A stretch of DNA of 64,000 nt from Naasia sp. SYSU D00948 (lineage in GTDB: Bacteria > Actinomycetota > Actinomycetes > Actinomycetales > Microbacteriaceae). Positions 46,557 through 55,486 of this stretch are shown here, in pieces (position 1 is the first letter of the stretch; every line of letters starts with the position of its first letter). The stretch covers positions 496,001 to 560,000 of the forward strand of contig NZ_JAFMTA010000001.1 of NCBI RefSeq assembly GCF_017916515.1. Reading direction: 5' to 3'. Under the pieces are notes generated by a model that did not search any database, was not told where the DNA came from, and saw nothing but the letters and a program-made list of their open reading frames with translations. A program made the translations under genes and the position numbers.

Positions 46557-48464
46557 TCAGCCGGCCTGCTTCTTCAGGCGGGAGGCCGCCCGCGCGCGGG
46601 AGGTCTGGTCGAGCTCCACCTTGCGGATGCGGATCGCCGTCGGCGTCACCTCGACGCACTCGTCCTCGCGCGCGAACTCGAGGCTCTCCTCGAGCGACAG
46701 CTTGCGCGGCGGGGTGAGGCGCTCCAGCTCATCCGCGGTGGAGGAGCGGATGTTGTTGAGCTGCTTCTCCTTGGTGATGTTGACGTCCATGTCCTCGGGA
46801 CGCGAGTTCTCGCCGATGACCATGCCCTCGTACACCTCCTGCGTCGGCTCGACGAAGAAGGTGCCGCGGGACTGCAGCGCGATGAGGGCGTTCGTGGTCA
46901 CGACGCCGGACCGGTCGGCGACGAGGGAGCCGCTGTTGCGGGTCGTGATCGGGCCCGCCCACGGCTCGTAGCCGTGCGAGATGGCGTTCGCGATGCCCGT
47001 GCCGCGCGTCACGGTGAGGAACTCCGTCCGGAACCCGATGAGGCCGCGCGACGGGACCAGGAACTCCATCCGGACCCAGCCCGTGCCGTGGTTCGACATG
47101 GACTCCATGCGGCCTCGGCGGCCGGCGAGCAGCTGGGTGATCGCGCCGAGGTGCTCCTCGGGCGCGTCGATCGTCAGCTGCTCGAAGGGCTCGTGCAGCT
47201 TGCCGTCGATGGTCTTCGTCACGACCTGCGGCTTGCCGACCGTGAGCTCGTACCCTTCGCGGCGCATCTGCTCGACGAGGATGGCCAGCGCCAGCTCGCC
47301 GCGGCCCTGCACCTCCCACGCGTCGGGGCGGCCGACGTCGACGACCTTGATCGACACGTTGCCGATGAGCTCGCGGTCCAGGCGGTCCTTGACCATGCGG
47401 GCGGTGACCTTGGAGCCCTTCACCTTGCCCGCGAGCGGGGAGGTGTTGGTGCCGATGAGCATCGAGATCGCCGGGTCGTCCACGGTGATCGCGGGCAGCG
47501 GCCGCACGTCCTCGGGGTCGGCGAGCGTCTCGCCGATCGTGATCTCCTCGATGCCGGCGACGGCGACGATGTCGCCGGCGGACGCCGACTCGGCGGGGAA
47601 GCGCTCGAGCGCCTTCGTCTTCAGGAGCTCGGTGATCCGGACGTTCTGGGTCGAGCCGTCGTGACGGACCCAGGCGACCGTCTGGCCCTTCTTCAGCTCG
47701 CCCTGGAAGATGCGCAGGAGGGCGATGCGGCCGAGGAACGGCGACGCGTCGAGGTTGGTGACGTGGGCCTGCAGCGGGTGCTCGGGATCGTAGGTCGGCG
47801 CCGGGATGTGGGTGAGGATCGCCTCGAACAGCGGCTCGAGGTCCGCGTTGTCGGGCAGCTCGCCGTTCGCGGGCTCGGTCCGGCTCGCGGCGCCGGCACG
47901 GCCCGATGCATACACGACCGGGACGTCGAGGATCGCGTCCAGGTCGAGGTCCGGGACCTCGTCCGAGAGGTCGCCGGCGAGGCCGAGCAGGAGGTCGTGG
48001 CTCTCCTCGACGACCTCGGGGATCCGCGCGTCCGGCCGGTCGGTCTTGTTGACGACGAGGATCACGGGAAGCTTCGCGGCGAGCGCCTTGCGGAGCACGA
48101 AGCGCGTCTGCGGCAACGGCCCCTCACTCGCGTCGACGAGCAGGACGACGCCGTCGACCATCGAGAGGCCGCGCTCGACCTCGCCGCCGAAGTCCGCGTG
48201 GCCAGGGGTGTCGATCACGTTGATGGTGATCGGGCTGCCGTCGGCGTGGGCGCCGTTGTACGAGATCGCGGTGTTCTTGGCGAGGATCGTGATCCCCTTC
48301 TCGCGCTCGAGCTCGTTCGAGTCCATCGCCCGGTCCTCGACGTGGGCGTGCTCGGCGAAGGAGTGCGTCTGACGCAGCATGGCGTCGACGAGGGTGGTCT
48401 TGCCGTGGTCGACGTGGGCGACGATCGCCACGTTTCGCAGGTCGGAGCGCGCGGCTGACGCCAT
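46557..48464 (-). CDS. typA: Translational GTPase TypA/BipA
   Basis: This 635-residue ribosome-associated GTPase acts in stress adaptation and 50S assembly. G motifs are AHVDHGKTT, the switch I region EREKGITI, DTPGH and NKTD. The EF-G-like domains III and V and the BipA-specific C-terminal domain follow (RGTFFVEPTQEVYEGMVIGENS). Start MASAARSD at 48464 sits 8 nt after AAGGA, better than the ATG at 48473. A -10-like TAGACT (48543-48548) gives a leader of about 75 nt. Confidence 0.97.
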   Translation of the reverse strand: MASAARSDLRNVAIVAHVDHGKTTLVDAMLRQTHSFAEHAHVEDRAMDSNELEREKGITILAKNTAISYNGAHADGSPITINVIDTPGHADFGGEVERGLSMVDGVVLLVDASEGPLPQTRFVLRKALAAKLPVILVVNKTDRPDARIPEVVEESHDLLLGLAGDLSDEVPDLDLDAILDVPVVYASGRAGAASRTEPANGELPDNADLEPLFEAILTHIPAPTYDPEHPLQAHVTNLDASPFLGRIALLRIFQGELKKGQTVAWVRHDGSTQNVRITELLKTKALERFPAESASAGDIVAVAGIEEITIGETLADPEDVRPLPAITVDDPAISMLIGTNTSPLAGKVKGSKVTARMVKDRLDRELIGNVSIKVVDVGRPDAWEVQGRGELALAILVEQMRREGYELTVGKPQVVTKTIDGKLHEPFEQLTIDAPEEHLGAITQLLAGRRGRMESMSNHGTGWVRMEFLVPSRGLIGFRTEFLTVTRGTGIANAISHGYEPWAGPITTRNSGSLVADRSGVVTTNALIALQSRGTFFVEPTQEVYEGMVIGENSRPEDMDVNITKEKQLNNIRSSTADELERLTPPRKLSLEESLEFAREDECVEVTPTAIRIRKVELDQTSRARAASRLKKQAG

Positions 48465-48674
48465 GGGAAACATCCTTGGAAGAAGAGGGGCCGACGACGG
48501 CCGGAGACGCTGAAGGGCGGAACGCAGCCCCAGCAGTCCTTCAGTCTAACCCCGCCGACGCGCCCGGTGGGCCTCGTGCGGTGCGCTCACAGGCACTTCC
48601 CGCGCTCGACGCGCCGAAATCCCTCGCGCTCGACAGGCCGAACCGGCTCCAGCACGGACCCCGCCCACGACGAC

Positions 48675-48705
48675 GGAGGGGCCGCCGCGAACGGCGAGCC
48701 CCTCC
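48675..48705 (-). terminator. Terminator hairpin of the fructose operon
   Basis: GGAGGGGC/GCCCCTCC (48675-48682 with 48698-48705) continues into CGCCG-CGAA-CGGCG with one bulged A, about 13 bp of stem. It lies 14 bp past the PTS gene stop. No U-run follows. Confidence 0.72.
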
Positions 48706-48719
48706 TGTCTCGATAGGGA

Positions 48720-50768
48720 TCAGACCGTGGCGGGCACCGCAGCCGGGGAGGCGGCGGCCTGCTCCTGCTCCTCCGTCGGGCGGCGGCGCACCCAGCGCTT
48801 GAGCGCCACGACGAGGAGGGCCGAGACGACGGCTCCGACGATGATCCACAGCGCCCACAGCAGGGCGTTGTTGATCGCGAAGAACACGAAGATGCCGCCG
48901 TGCGGAGCCTGCGAGGTGAGGCCCGTGCCCATGACCAGCGCGCCGGTGAGGGCGGAGCCGACGATGCCGGCGGGCAGCACGCGCAGGGGGTCGGCGGCCG
49001 CGAACGGGATCGCACCCTCGGAGATGAAGGCGGCACCCAGCAGCCACGCCGCCTTGCCGTTCTCCTGCTCCGCGACGCTGAAGATCTTCCGGTCGATCAC
49101 CGTGGCGAGAGCCATGGCGATCGGCGGGACCATCCCCGCGGCCATCACGGTGGCCATGATCTGCCAGGGCGCCTGGTTGTCGAGGCTGCCCGCGCCGAGA
49201 CCCGCGACCGCGAAGGCGTAGGCCACCTTGTTGACCGGGCCGCCGAGGTCGAACGCCATCATCGTGCCGAGGATCAGGCCGAGGAGGATCGCTCCGGCGC
49301 CCGTCAGCGAGGACAGCCAGTCGCTGAGGCCCGTCATGAGGGCGGCGATCGGACCGCCGAGGATCATCAGCATGAGGCCGGACGCGACGATCGACGCACC
49401 GAGCGGGATGATCACGACGGGCATGAGGCCGCGGAGCCAGCGGGGAACCGCGGGCCGGCCGATCAGCCACGCCGCCCAGCCGGCGAGCAGGCCGCCGACG
49501 AGACCGCCCAGGAAGCCCGCGTTCATGAACGCGGCCACGGCGCCGGCGACGAAGCCGGGAGCGATGCCGGGCCTGTCCGCGATGGCGTAGGCGATGTATC
49601 CGGCGAGCGCGGCGACGAGGAAGCCCATCGAGGTGACGCCGATCGTGAACGCAACGGAGCCGAGGTACTCGCCCAGTCCTCCGGCCGGCAGGTTCCACAG
49701 CGAGTTGTTGATGACGACGTCGGTCGCCACCTCGTTGACCTGGTAGCCCGCGAGCAGGAACCCGAGGGCGATGAGCAGACCGCCACCTGCGACGAACGGG
49801 ATCATGTAGCTGACGCCCGTGAGCAGCCAGCGCTTGAGCTTGAGGCCGAAGTGCTCGTTCTTCTCCTCGGCGGTGGATGCGGCAGCCGCGCTCTCACCGC
49901 CGGTCACGCGGCGCGCGTTCGGGTCCTTCGCGGCCGCGAGGGCCTCGGCGACCATCTCGTCCGGCCGGTCCACGCCGCGCTTCACGGGCCCCTGCACCAC
50001 AGGCTTGCCGGCGAAGCGGGCGCGGTCGCGCACGTCGACGTCCACCGCGAAGATGACGGCGTCCGCGCGGTCGATCACGCTCTGGTCGAGCGGCTTGGCG
50101 CCCGCCGAGCCCTGCGTCTCGACCTTGAGCTCGGCGCCCGCGCGCTTCGCCGCGGCGACGAGGGCGTCCGCTGCCATGTACGTGTGGGCGATGCCGGTCG
50201 GGCATGCGGTGACGGCGACGAGCGTCGGCGCGCCCGAGCTCGCCGCCTCCGCGCTCGCCACTGCTCCGGTGGGAGCGGACGAGGCCGAGCCGGCCGGCGC
50301 GGCCTCGGGCTCCTCCTCCTCGGCGAGGGCGCGTCCGACGATGGCGACGATGTCGTCCTGCGTCGCGGCGGCGCGCAGCTCCTCGAGGAACTCGGGGAGC
50401 ATGAGCGACCGCGCGAGCTTCGCGAGGAGCTGGAGATGGTCGGAGTGCGCCCCCTCGGGCGCCGCGATCATGAAGACGATGTCGGCCGGTCCGTCGAAGG
50501 CGCCGAAGTCGACCGGGGGCTTCAGGCGCGCCATCACGAGGGCGGGCTGGGTCACCGCGGCGGAGCGGCAGTGCGGGATCGCGATGCCGCCCGGGATGCC
50601 GGTGTCGCCCTTGCTCTCGCGCTCCCAGGCGTCGGCGAACAGGGAGTCCGCTTCGGTCGCGCGTCCGGCGGCCACGACCCGCTCGGCGAGCGCGTGGATG
50701 ACATCGCGCCGCTCGGGTCCGAGATCGGCGTCCAGCAGGACGAGATCGCGGGTGATGAGGTCGGTCAT
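48720..50768 (-). CDS. fruA: PTS fructose transporter subunit EIIABC
   Basis: This 682-residue membrane permease imports fructose while phosphorylating it at C1. Domain order is EIIA (1-150, phospho-His in GIPGGIAIPHCRS, H66), an Ala/Glu-rich linker, EIIB (phospho-Cys in VTACPTGIAHTYMAADAL, C189), then the multi-spanning EIIC domain from about residue 290 (KRWLLTGVSYMIPFVAGGGLLIALG). HPr and enzyme I are not encoded in the window. The ATG at 50768 has GAAAGGAA upstream and is 11 bp after fruK. It is the last gene of the operon. Confidence 0.96.
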   Translation of the reverse strand: MTDLITRDLVLLDADLGPERRDVIHALAERVVAAGRATEADSLFADAWERESKGDTGIPGGIAIPHCRSAAVTQPALVMARLKPPVDFGAFDGPADIVFMIAAPEGAHSDHLQLLAKLARSLMLPEFLEELRAAATQDDIVAIVGRALAEEEEPEAAPAGSASSAPTGAVASAEAASSGAPTLVAVTACPTGIAHTYMAADALVAAAKRAGAELKVETQGSAGAKPLDQSVIDRADAVIFAVDVDVRDRARFAGKPVVQGPVKRGVDRPDEMVAEALAAAKDPNARRVTGGESAAAASTAEEKNEHFGLKLKRWLLTGVSYMIPFVAGGGLLIALGFLLAGYQVNEVATDVVINNSLWNLPAGGLGEYLGSVAFTIGVTSMGFLVAALAGYIAYAIADRPGIAPGFVAGAVAAFMNAGFLGGLVGGLLAGWAAWLIGRPAVPRWLRGLMPVVIIPLGASIVASGLMLMILGGPIAALMTGLSDWLSSLTGAGAILLGLILGTMMAFDLGGPVNKVAYAFAVAGLGAGSLDNQAPWQIMATVMAAGMVPPIAMALATVIDRKIFSVAEQENGKAAWLLGAAFISEGAIPFAAADPLRVLPAGIVGSALTGALVMGTGLTSQAPHGGIFVFFAINNALLWALWIIVGAVVSALLVVALKRWVRRRPTEEQEQAAASPAAVPATV

Positions 50769-50779
50769 GAGGGTTCCTT

Positions 50780-51751
50780 TCAGTGCCCGGCGGCGATGCC
50801 GGTGAGGGGGAGGGAGGTGACGGATACGAGGGGAAGGAGATCGTGGACGTCGGCGGGCGCCGGCATCTCGCTGCCGGGCAGGGCCGCCGCGGCGGCGCCG
50901 TGCGCGACCGCGCGGCGCAGCCGCTCGTCCGCCTGGGCGCCGCGGGTGTCGGCGAGGAGGTATCCGGCGAGGGCCGAGTCCCCCGCGCCGACGGTGCTGC
51001 GCGGCTGGATGACGGGCGCCGGCGCGTGCCAGGCTCCCGCCTGCGTGACGAGCAGGGCGCCGGCGGAGCCGAGGGTGCAGAGCACCGCGCCGACGTCGCG
51101 GCGGAGCAGTCGGCCCGCGAGCTCGGCGGCCAGCAGAGGGTCCGCCTCCACGGCGGCGGGATCATGCCGGTCGCCGGTGAGCTCGACGAGCTCCTCCGCG
51201 TTCGGCTTGACCAGGTCGACGGGGGCCTCCCCGACGGTGGCGGAGGCCGCGGCGCCGGAGGTGTCGACCGCGACGCGCGCACCGAGGGCGCTGACCGCGC
51301 GGGCGAGGCCCGCGTACGCGTCGAGCGGGACGCCGGGCGGCAGGGAGCCGCACAGGGCGACCCACGCGCCCGTGCGGGCGTGGGCGAGGACCGCCGCGGC
51401 GAGGCGCTCCCACTCCTCGCCGCTCAGCAGGGGTCCCGGCTCGTTGACCTTGGTCGTCGTGCCGTCCGCCTCGGTGAGCGTGAGGTTGGAGCGCAGCGCA
51501 CCCTCGATGGCGACCGGCTCGACGGGCACCCGGGCGGCGACGAGGGCCGCGACCAGCGGCTCGGACGCCCGGCCGGGAAGCACTGCGACGGTATCTCCGC
51601 CGAAGCGGTGCAGGGCGAGGCTGACATTGACTCCCTTGCCGGCGGGCGTCGCGGTGGACGCCGTGGCGCGCAGCACGGCGCCGCGCTCGAGCCGGCCGGG
51701 AAGCTCCACCGTGCGGTCGAGCGACGGGTTCGCCGTGAGGGTGACGATCAC
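50780..51751 (-). CDS. fruK: 1-phosphofructokinase (PfkB family)
   Basis: This 323-residue PfkB-family kinase converts fructose 1-phosphate to fructose 1,6-bisphosphate. The N-terminus MIVTLTANPSLDRTVEL and the PfkB motif TPAGKGVNVSLALHRFGGD are typical of FruK/LacC. The catalytic Asp lies in the anion-hole motif TVGAGDSALAGYLL. The GTG at 51751 overlaps the regulator stop by 4 nt (GTGA), so it is translationally coupled. Position between a DeoR regulator and a fructose PTS supports the assignment over tagatose-6-phosphate kinase. Confidence 0.94.
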   Translation of the reverse strand: MIVTLTANPSLDRTVELPGRLERGAVLRATASTATPAGKGVNVSLALHRFGGDTVAVLPGRASEPLVAALVAARVPVEPVAIEGALRSNLTLTEADGTTTKVNEPGPLLSGEEWERLAAAVLAHARTGAWVALCGSLPPGVPLDAYAGLARAVSALGARVAVDTSGAAASATVGEAPVDLVKPNAEELVELTGDRHDPAAVEADPLLAAELAGRLLRRDVGAVLCTLGSAGALLVTQAGAWHAPAPVIQPRSTVGAGDSALAGYLLADTRGAQADERLRRAVAHGAAAAALPGSEMPAPADVHDLLPLVSVTSLPLTGIAAGH

Positions 51752-52536
51752 GCGATCACCACGTCGACGTCGGCGTCGGCGAGGGCGCGGGCGAGAGCGG
51801 CGGGGGGCTCGGCGTCGGTGACCAGCACGTCGATGTCGGCGAGCCCGGCGAAGACCACGAGCGTCTCCTCCTCGAGCTTCGAGGAGTCGGCGAGGACGAT
51901 GACACGGCGCGCGGCGCGAACCATGGCGGCCTTGACCGCGGCCTCGGCCTCGTCGGGAGTGGTGAGGCCGGCGGCGGCGGAGATCCCGTTCGTGCCGAGG
52001 ACGGCGACATCCGGGCGGAGCCGGGAGATCTGCTCCAGCGTCGTCGGGCCGACGGCGGCGTCCGTGACCCGGCGGACCCGGCCCCCGAGCACGTGCAGGT
52101 CGATGCTGGCGGACCGGGCGAGGAGCGCGGCGACGGTGACCGAGTGGGTGATGACCGGGAGCGCGTCCTCCGGCTGTGGACCGCGCCAGTCGAGCAGGAG
52201 CTCGGCGAGAGCGCCGACGCTGGTGCCGGCGTCCAGGAGCAGCGCCGATGCCGAGTCGGCGGGGACGAACGGGAGCGCCGCCTGGGCGATGCGCGACTTG
52301 GCCGAACGGGCGACGTCGTTGCGCTGGAGCACGGGGCGCTCCACGACGCTGCCCCTGTCCGGCGCGACGGCTCCGCCGTGCACGCGGCGGATCAGTCCGG
52401 CCCGCTCGAGGGCGTCGAGGTCCCGCCGGATGGTCTCCGTCGTGACGTCGAAGCGCTCGGCCAGCTCTGCGACCCCTGCGCGTCCCTCTGCGGAGATCAC
52501 GGCCGAGATGGCCGCCTGCCGCTCCGGTGCGTACAT
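51748..52536 (-). CDS. DeoR/GlpR-family transcriptional regulator of the fructose operon
   Basis: This is a 262-residue repressor. The N-terminal winged helix-turn-helix (MYAPERQAAISAVIS, VAELAERFDVTTETIRRDLDALE, then RVHGGAV) precedes the sugar-phosphate-binding DeoR C-terminal domain (LLLDAGTSVGALAELL, HVLGGRV, VLADSSKLEEETLVVFAGL). The start at 52536 has AAAGGTGAGG upstream. It is first in the operon and probably represses its own promoter through the paired TCTGTTGGTT sites, with release by fructose 1-phosphate (inference from family). Confidence 0.94.
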   Translation of the reverse strand: MYAPERQAAISAVISAEGRAGVAELAERFDVTTETIRRDLDALERAGLIRRVHGGAVAPDRGSVVERPVLQRNDVARSAKSRIAQAALPFVPADSASALLLDAGTSVGALAELLLDWRGPQPEDALPVITHSVTVAALLARSASIDLHVLGGRVRRVTDAAVGPTTLEQISRLRPDVAVLGTNGISAAAGLTTPDEAEAAVKAAMVRAARRVIVLADSSKLEEETLVVFAGLADIDVLVTDAEPPAALARALADADVDVVIA

Positions 52537-52552
52537 CTGCCTCACCTTTGAG

Positions 52553-52612
52553 TCTGTTGGTTTGCCTTCGATTCCCTCAGGCGCGCCAACTATACGCAGA
52601 AGAACCAACAGA
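52553..52612 (-). promoter_or_regulatory. Paired inverted operator half-sites of the fructose operon
   Basis: TCTGTTGGTT (52553-52562) and its exact inverted complement AACCAACAGA (52603-52612) are centred 50 bp apart. One lies in the promoter spacer and the other in the leader. The layout suits cooperative binding or looping by the DeoR-type regulator encoded directly downstream. Confidence 0.72.
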
Positions 52613-52618
52613 AATCAA
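52589..52618 (-). promoter_or_regulatory. Promoter of the fructose operon
   Basis: The minus-strand -35 TTGATT (52613-52618), an 18-bp spacer and the -10 TATAGT (52589-52594) predict a start near 52582 and a leader of about 46 nt. One operator half-site fills part of the spacer. Confidence 0.75.
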
Positions 52619-52662
52619 CGGCAACAACAGTCCGTGCCCCCGGCGAATCCGGCCGCGCACTC

Positions 52663-52743
52663 GCGCTCAACAGGCAGAAACGACTTCAGCAGGCAGAATC
52701 GGCCCGATTCCGCCTGCTGAAGCAGGAAATGCCTGTTGAGCGC
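52663..52743. repeat. CAGCAGGC-family nested palindrome, copy 3 (three tiers)
   Basis: The outer stem is a perfect 14 bp (GCGCTCAACAGGCA, 52663-52676, with 52730-52743). The middle stem is a perfect 11 bp (CTTCAGCAGGC, 52684-52694, with 52712-52722). The inner GAATCGG-C-CCGATTC lies at 52696-52710. It ends 17 nt past the stop of the ABC ATPase gene. It is the most regular of the three copies. Confidence 0.88.
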
Positions 52744-52760
52744 CAGGAGAGCGCCCGGGA

Positions 52761-54518
52761 TCAGACGCCGAGCTGGATGCCGGCTCCCGGGATGGCGTCG
52801 AGGAGGTCGCGGGTGTACTGCTCCTGCGGAGAGCCGAAGACCTGGTCCGTGCTGGCCGCCTCCACGATCCGGCCCTTCTGCATCACGCACACGTTGTCCG
52901 CGATGACGCGGACGACCGCGAGGTCGTGCGTGATGAAGAGGTACGTGAGGCCGAGCTCGCCCTGCAGCTCCGCGAGGAGGCGCAGGATCTGGGCCTGCAC
53001 GAGCACGTCGAGCGCGGACACCGCCTCGTCGAGCACGACGATGTCGGGCTTCAGGGCGAGTGCGCGGGCGATCGCGACGCGCTGGCGCTGGCCGCCGGAG
53101 AGCTCGTTCGGATACCGCCCGGCGATGACTCTCGGCAGGGACACCTGGTCGAGCAGCTCGAACACGCGCTCGCGACGGCTGGCGCGGTCGCCCACCTTGT
53201 GGACCTTCAGGGGTTCGGCGATCGTGTTGCCGATGTTCGTGAGCGGGTCGAGCGACCCGTACGGGTCCTGGAAGACCGGCTGCATGGCCCGGCGCAGTGA
53301 GAGCAGCTCCCGTCCGCGCAGGCTCTCGATCCGTCGCCCCTGCACCGAGATGGACCCGCTGGTCGCGTTCTCGAGCTTCAGCAGGAGCTTCGCGACCGTG
53401 GACTTCCCGGAGCCCGACTCCCCGACCAGTGCGGTCGTCGTCCCCTTCTGGATCGAGAAGGAGACGTCGTCGACCGCGGTGAAGTCGACGGACTTGAACC
53501 CCCCGGAGCGGATCTTGAACACCTTGGTCAGGTTCTCGACCACGACGGCCGGCTCGCGCGGCGCCGCCTCGACCTGCTCCGCGCGCTCCTCCGCCGCGGT
53601 GATGAGGTCGAATCCGGACGCCGGTGCGGCCTCGGTGTGCGCGAGCGAGCCCAGGTGCTGCCCGCTGGCCTGGATCCGCCGCGAGGCGAGGCTCGGCGCG
53701 GCGGCGATGAGCCGCTGCGTGTAGGGGTGGAGCGGGTTCTGCAGGATCTCGAGCGAGGGACCCGCCTCGACGATCTTGCCCTTGTACATCACGATCAGCT
53801 TCTCGGCCCGCTCCGCCGCGAGGCCCAGGTCGTGCGTGATGAAGAGCAGCGAGGTGCCGACCGTCTCCGTCAGCGACTCGAGGTGGTCGAGGATCCGCCG
53901 CTGCACGGTCACGTCGAGGGCCGAGGTGGGCTCGTCCGCGATGAGCAGGCGCGGGCTGGAGGCGAGGCCGATGCCGATCAGCACGCGCTGGCGCATGCCG
54001 CCCGAGAACTGGTGCGGGAACTGGCGCAGCCGCCGGTCCGCGTCCTGGAGGCCCGCCTGCTGGAGGACCTCGATCGCCTTCTTGCGCACCTCGCGCTTGC
54101 CGGTCGCGAGGCCGTTGGCACGGATCGTCTCCTCGACCTGGAACCCGACGCTCCACACGGGGTTCAGGTTCGACATCGGGTCCTGCGGCACGAACCCGAT
54201 GCGCTTGCCGCGCACCTCCTCGAGCTCCTGACGGCTGGCGGTCGCCAGGTCGCGGCCCTCGAACAGGACCTGACCCCCGGTGATGCGCCCGCTGCCGGGG
54301 AGGAGGTTGATGATCGCGTGCGCGGTCGTCGACTTGCCCGACCCGGACTCGCCCACGATGGCGACGGACTCGCCCTGCTCGATCGTGAAGCTGACGCCGT
54401 TGAGTGCGGTCACCATGCCGCCCTGCGTGCGGAAGCCGACCTCGAGGTTCCGGACCTCGAGGAGCGGCCCACCGGGGGCGGATGCGGGGACGGCGCCCGC
54501 GGGGACGGCTGCGCTCAT
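52761..54518 (-). CDS. Oligopeptide/dipeptide ABC importer, fused double ATPase (DppD-DppF type)
   Basis: This 585-residue protein joins two complete ATP-binding domains. Copy 1 has Walker A GESGSGKST, signature FSGGMRQRVLIG and Walker B LLIADEPTSALD. Copy 2 has GESGSGKSTVAK, LSGGQRQRVAIARAL and IVVLDEAVSALDVLVQ. Both sites look active. The second Walker B has Ala-Val in place of the common Pro-Thr. It powers the two permeases encoded upstream. The ATG at 54518 overlaps the permease stop as ATGA. It is the last gene of the importer operon, followed by a three-tier palindrome. Confidence 0.95.
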   Translation of the reverse strand: MSAAVPAGAVPASAPGGPLLEVRNLEVGFRTQGGMVTALNGVSFTIEQGESVAIVGESGSGKSTTAHAIINLLPGSGRITGGQVLFEGRDLATASRQELEEVRGKRIGFVPQDPMSNLNPVWSVGFQVEETIRANGLATGKREVRKKAIEVLQQAGLQDADRRLRQFPHQFSGGMRQRVLIGIGLASSPRLLIADEPTSALDVTVQRRILDHLESLTETVGTSLLFITHDLGLAAERAEKLIVMYKGKIVEAGPSLEILQNPLHPYTQRLIAAAPSLASRRIQASGQHLGSLAHTEAAPASGFDLITAAEERAEQVEAAPREPAVVVENLTKVFKIRSGGFKSVDFTAVDDVSFSIQKGTTTALVGESGSGKSTVAKLLLKLENATSGSISVQGRRIESLRGRELLSLRRAMQPVFQDPYGSLDPLTNIGNTIAEPLKVHKVGDRASRRERVFELLDQVSLPRVIAGRYPNELSGGQRQRVAIARALALKPDIVVLDEAVSALDVLVQAQILRLLAELQGELGLTYLFITHDLAVVRVIADNVCVMQKGRIVEAASTDQVFGSPQEQYTRDLLDAIPGAGIQLGV

Positions 54519-55486
54519 CGGAGAGCCCTCGCCTTCGGATCGAGTGCGTCGCGCAGCGCCTCACCGAGCAGGATGAAGCTCAGCACCGTGGTGGTGAGCG
54601 CGATGGACGGCCAGATCAGGGTCTGCGGGTCCGTCCGCAGGTCGCGCTGCGCCTGGCTGATGTCGTTGCCCCACGACATGAACTCGCTCGGGGGAAGCCC
54701 GACGCCGAGGAAGGACAGCGTCGCCTCCGCGGTGATGGCGGCGCCGAGCGACAGCGTGGTCACCACGATGACCGGCGCGATGGAGTTGGGCAGGACGTGC
54801 CGGAACAGGATCGCCATCTTGGACAGGCCCGTGGCCGTGGCCGCCATGACGAAGTCGGAGTTCTTGACCCGCAGCACCTCGGATCGCAGGACGCGCGCGG
54901 TGGTCGGCCAGGCGAACACGCCGATCGCGAGGGCGATGACGACGATGTTCCGGTTCTCCGAGAACACCGACATGATCACGACGGCCGCGAGGATGTAGGG
55001 GATCGAGAAGAAGATGTCGCCCACGCGCATCAGGACCGTGTCGAGGAAGCCGCCGAAGAAGCCGGCCAGCGCCCCGAACACGACCCCGGTGACCGTCGTC
55101 AGCGCGATGACGATGAAGCCGACCGAGAGCGACGTCGACGTCCCGTGAATGATCCGCGAGTAGATGTCGCAGCCCTGCTTCGTGAAGCCGAGCGGGTGTC
55201 CGGGGGCCGGGCCGCCGTTGCTGTTGGCGAGCAGGCAGCCGCTGTTCGGCGGCGTCGACGTGAAGAGTCCGGGGAACAGCGCGACGAACGCGATGAAGAG
55301 GATGAGCACGCCCGAGATCCAGAAGATCGGGCGACGCCGCAGGTCGCGCCAGGCGTCCCGCCACAGGTTGCTGGGCTTCTCGTCGAGCTTGACCGCGTCG
55401 ACCTCGGCGACCGGGGTCTCGTCGACGTCCGCGACGTAGTGATTCGCGGACCGCGTCTTCCGGCCGATGGTCGTGTCACTTGACAT
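54515..55486 (-). CDS. Oligopeptide ABC importer permease (OppC/DppC type)
   Basis: This 323-residue permease has a cytoplasmic N-terminal tail, a first membrane helix (FWISGVLILFIAFVALFPGLF) and the DppC-like binding-protein-dependent transport domain. The coupling motif region reads LSKMAILFRHVLPNSIAPVIV, and SLGAAITAEATLSFLGVGLPP is diagnostic for OppC/DppC. The product pairs with the OppB-type permease encoded upstream. It overlaps that gene by 11 bp and the ATPase gene by 4 bp, so the three are translated in series. Confidence 0.95.
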   Translation of the reverse strand: MSSDTTIGRKTRSANHYVADVDETPVAEVDAVKLDEKPSNLWRDAWRDLRRRPIFWISGVLILFIAFVALFPGLFTSTPPNSGCLLANSNGGPAPGHPLGFTKQGCDIYSRIIHGTSTSLSVGFIVIALTTVTGVVFGALAGFFGGFLDTVLMRVGDIFFSIPYILAAVVIMSVFSENRNIVVIALAIGVFAWPTTARVLRSEVLRVKNSDFVMAATATGLSKMAILFRHVLPNSIAPVIVVTTLSLGAAITAEATLSFLGVGLPPSEFMSWGNDISQAQRDLRTDPQTLIWPSIALTTTVLSFILLGEALRDALDPKARALR

